Shown here: positions 42,603 to 43,467 of the stretch, piece by piece
Layout: each line of letters begins with the position of its first letter
Position numbering within the stretch: position 1 is the stretch's first letter
Source: Verrucomicrobiota bacterium
Lineage (GTDB): Bacteria > Verrucomicrobiota > Verrucomicrobiia > Verrucomicrobiales > Akkermansiaceae
NCBI GenBank assembly: GCA_004293285.1
Contig: RDYF01000024.1
Span: 1 to 43,467 of the forward strand
Direction: 5' to 3'
DNA: 43,467 nt
Notes under the pieces: model-generated
Told to the model about the DNA's origin: nothing
Databases searched by the model: none
The model's input: the letters and a program-made list of their open reading frames with translations, nothing else
Made by a program: the position numbers and the translations under genes

Positions 42603-43467
42603 TTATGCTCTGTCGCGACAGGTATCTATCAAGGTAGCACCGGTTAAAGCTTCTAGTGCTCCTGTTGCAGCACCTGCAGCAGACCAATAAACCTCTTCAA
42701 AGTAGCTCATTTCATGATTCAGCAAATGCTGGAATGCGGCTGTCCAAGCCCCACTAGCAAACTTGCCCCCACCAAATGCGGATACAGTGCCTCCGATGAT
42801 ACCTGCGACGGCAGTTCTTCCGACGACTCCTGTGAGGTTATTTCCTTTGAATGCGCTGTAGAGTCCTGTGTGAACCGCTGCAGCTCCTGTTGCTGCAGAG
42901 AGGAATCCATCTTGGAATTTCCCTCCCAGGGCTTCGTTGGCCGCTCCGCCAACTACGCCATGTCCGACGACGTGTGCCAGCTTTCCACCCAACGTGGCTG
43001 CCGACTCCATCGCGTGCAGTGGACCAGAGCTGATGGCTCCTTGAATAGCTCCGACGGCGGCGCCGCGCAACACATCTCCGAGATCGCCACCTGCCATTGC
43101 GGCATTTACTCCTCCCATGATCCCTCCAGCTACCGCAGCCATGCCTACCTGAAACGTTGCGTAGGACATTCCCACAATTGTTCCGCCAACGCCCGCTACG
43201 ATTCCTGAAAAGATCGCGCCCAAGAATGCCTGGCCTCCCGGCGTGAACATGAGGATCGCGCCTAGTGCTATACTCACGACACTGCGCCAATTTTCTTTCA
43301 CCCAACTCCCGATCTTGTGGAAAGCTTTGCTGAGCCAGCTGTAGCCGGTGGGGTCGGTTTTGTTTAATGGGTTGTTGAGGACGTAGCTGTAGCGGTTGAA
43401 ATTTTGGCTATACTCCGGCACTTGCACGTAGGGATCGGGGCTGAGCATTCTTCCTAGCTCGGCATCG
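42603..43467 (-). CDS. RHS-repeat protein, C-terminal part (N-terminus beyond window)
   Basis: The frame is open to the right edge; 288 residues are visible. It begins with the RHS core end DAELGRMLSPDPYVQVPEYSQNFNRYSYVLNNPLNKTDPTGYSW. A Gly/Ala-rich hydrophobic domain follows (about 45-230 of the visible part) and then GGKFASGAWTAAFQHLLNHE, a segment common near the end of RHS and related toxin proteins. The last ~37 residues (EMSYFEEVYW ... LIDTCRDRA) are short and carry no known toxin motif. No immunity gene follows on the minus strand. The ATG at 43448 is inside the gene, not its start. Confidence 0.88.
   Translation of the reverse strand, partial: DAELGRMLSPDPYVQVPEYSQNFNRYSYVLNNPLNKTDPTGYSWLSKAFHKIGSWVKENWRSVVSIALGAILMFTPGGQAFLGAIFSGIVAGVGGTIVGMSYATFQVGMAAVAGGIMGGVNAAMAGGDLGDVLRGAAVGAIQGAISSGPLHAMESAATLGGKLAHVVGHGVVGGAANEALGGKFQDGFLSAATGAAAVHTGLYSAFKGNNLTGVVGRTAVAGIIGGTVSAFGGGKFASGAWTAAFQHLLNHEMSYFEEVYWSAAGAATGALEALTGATLIDTCRDRA

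Overview
The window looks like a chromosome segment of a Verrucomicrobiota-type bacterium. This is inferred from gene content: a PEP-CTERM/exosortase sorting locus, DUF4114-like exported proteins, a 2,699-residue SdrD-B/DUF11-like surface protein, weak Shine-Dalgarno sequences and dispersed CATCCC-type hairpin repeats. No rRNA or tRNA was seen to confirm it.

Bases 1-5823 (minus strand) hold a four-gene signalling cluster read right to left: a LuxR-type response regulator, a membrane histidine kinase, a stand-alone H-NOX heme sensor, and a hybrid kinase that opens with an HNOBA domain and runs off the left edge. H-NOX and HNOBA are the two N-terminal modules of soluble guanylate cyclase, here split over adjacent genes. 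The cluster is divergent from a WecG/TagA-type glycosyltransferase fused to a STAS domain and a family-4 glycosyltransferase (6132-8458).

Bases 8753-16196 (minus) hold a compact exosortase operon (DUF4114 PEP-CTERM protein, TPR protein, exosortase, membrane protein, EpsI-like protein), a second DUF4114 gene with an apparent frameshift in its sorting tail, and a Wzx-like flippase. A 20-bp CAATTG-centred element recurs four times across the signalling and exosortase regions.

Bases 16380-21770 (plus) hold a cobalamin riboswitch and TonB-dependent receptor, then comF, accD, folC and a monothiol glutaredoxin. Bases 21791-34853 (minus) appear to hold one long gene string: a 53-residue ORF coupled to the giant surface protein, a PEP-CTERM protein, an exported calcium-motif protein, a TPM-like membrane protein, and tonB/exbB/exbD plus a coiled-coil protein. 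Upstream of it lie about 100 bp of helically phased A-tracts and 10-nt-spaced C-tracts.

Bases 35057-36849 (minus) encode a membrane protein and a BaiN/HI0933-type flavoprotein with an odd 15-bp tandem duplication. Bases 37016-41333 (plus) encode a YqjD/YqjE/YqjK-like trio, two tandem PilT ATPases and a parvulin-like protein. The right end (41334-43467) is a repeat-rich gene desert followed by the C-terminal part of an RHS protein.

Working model (inference): nitric oxide or redox input through H-NOX/HNOBA controls, through the two kinases and the LuxR regulator, the neighbouring exopolysaccharide and PEP-CTERM surface genes. The recurring CAATTG element is a candidate operator.
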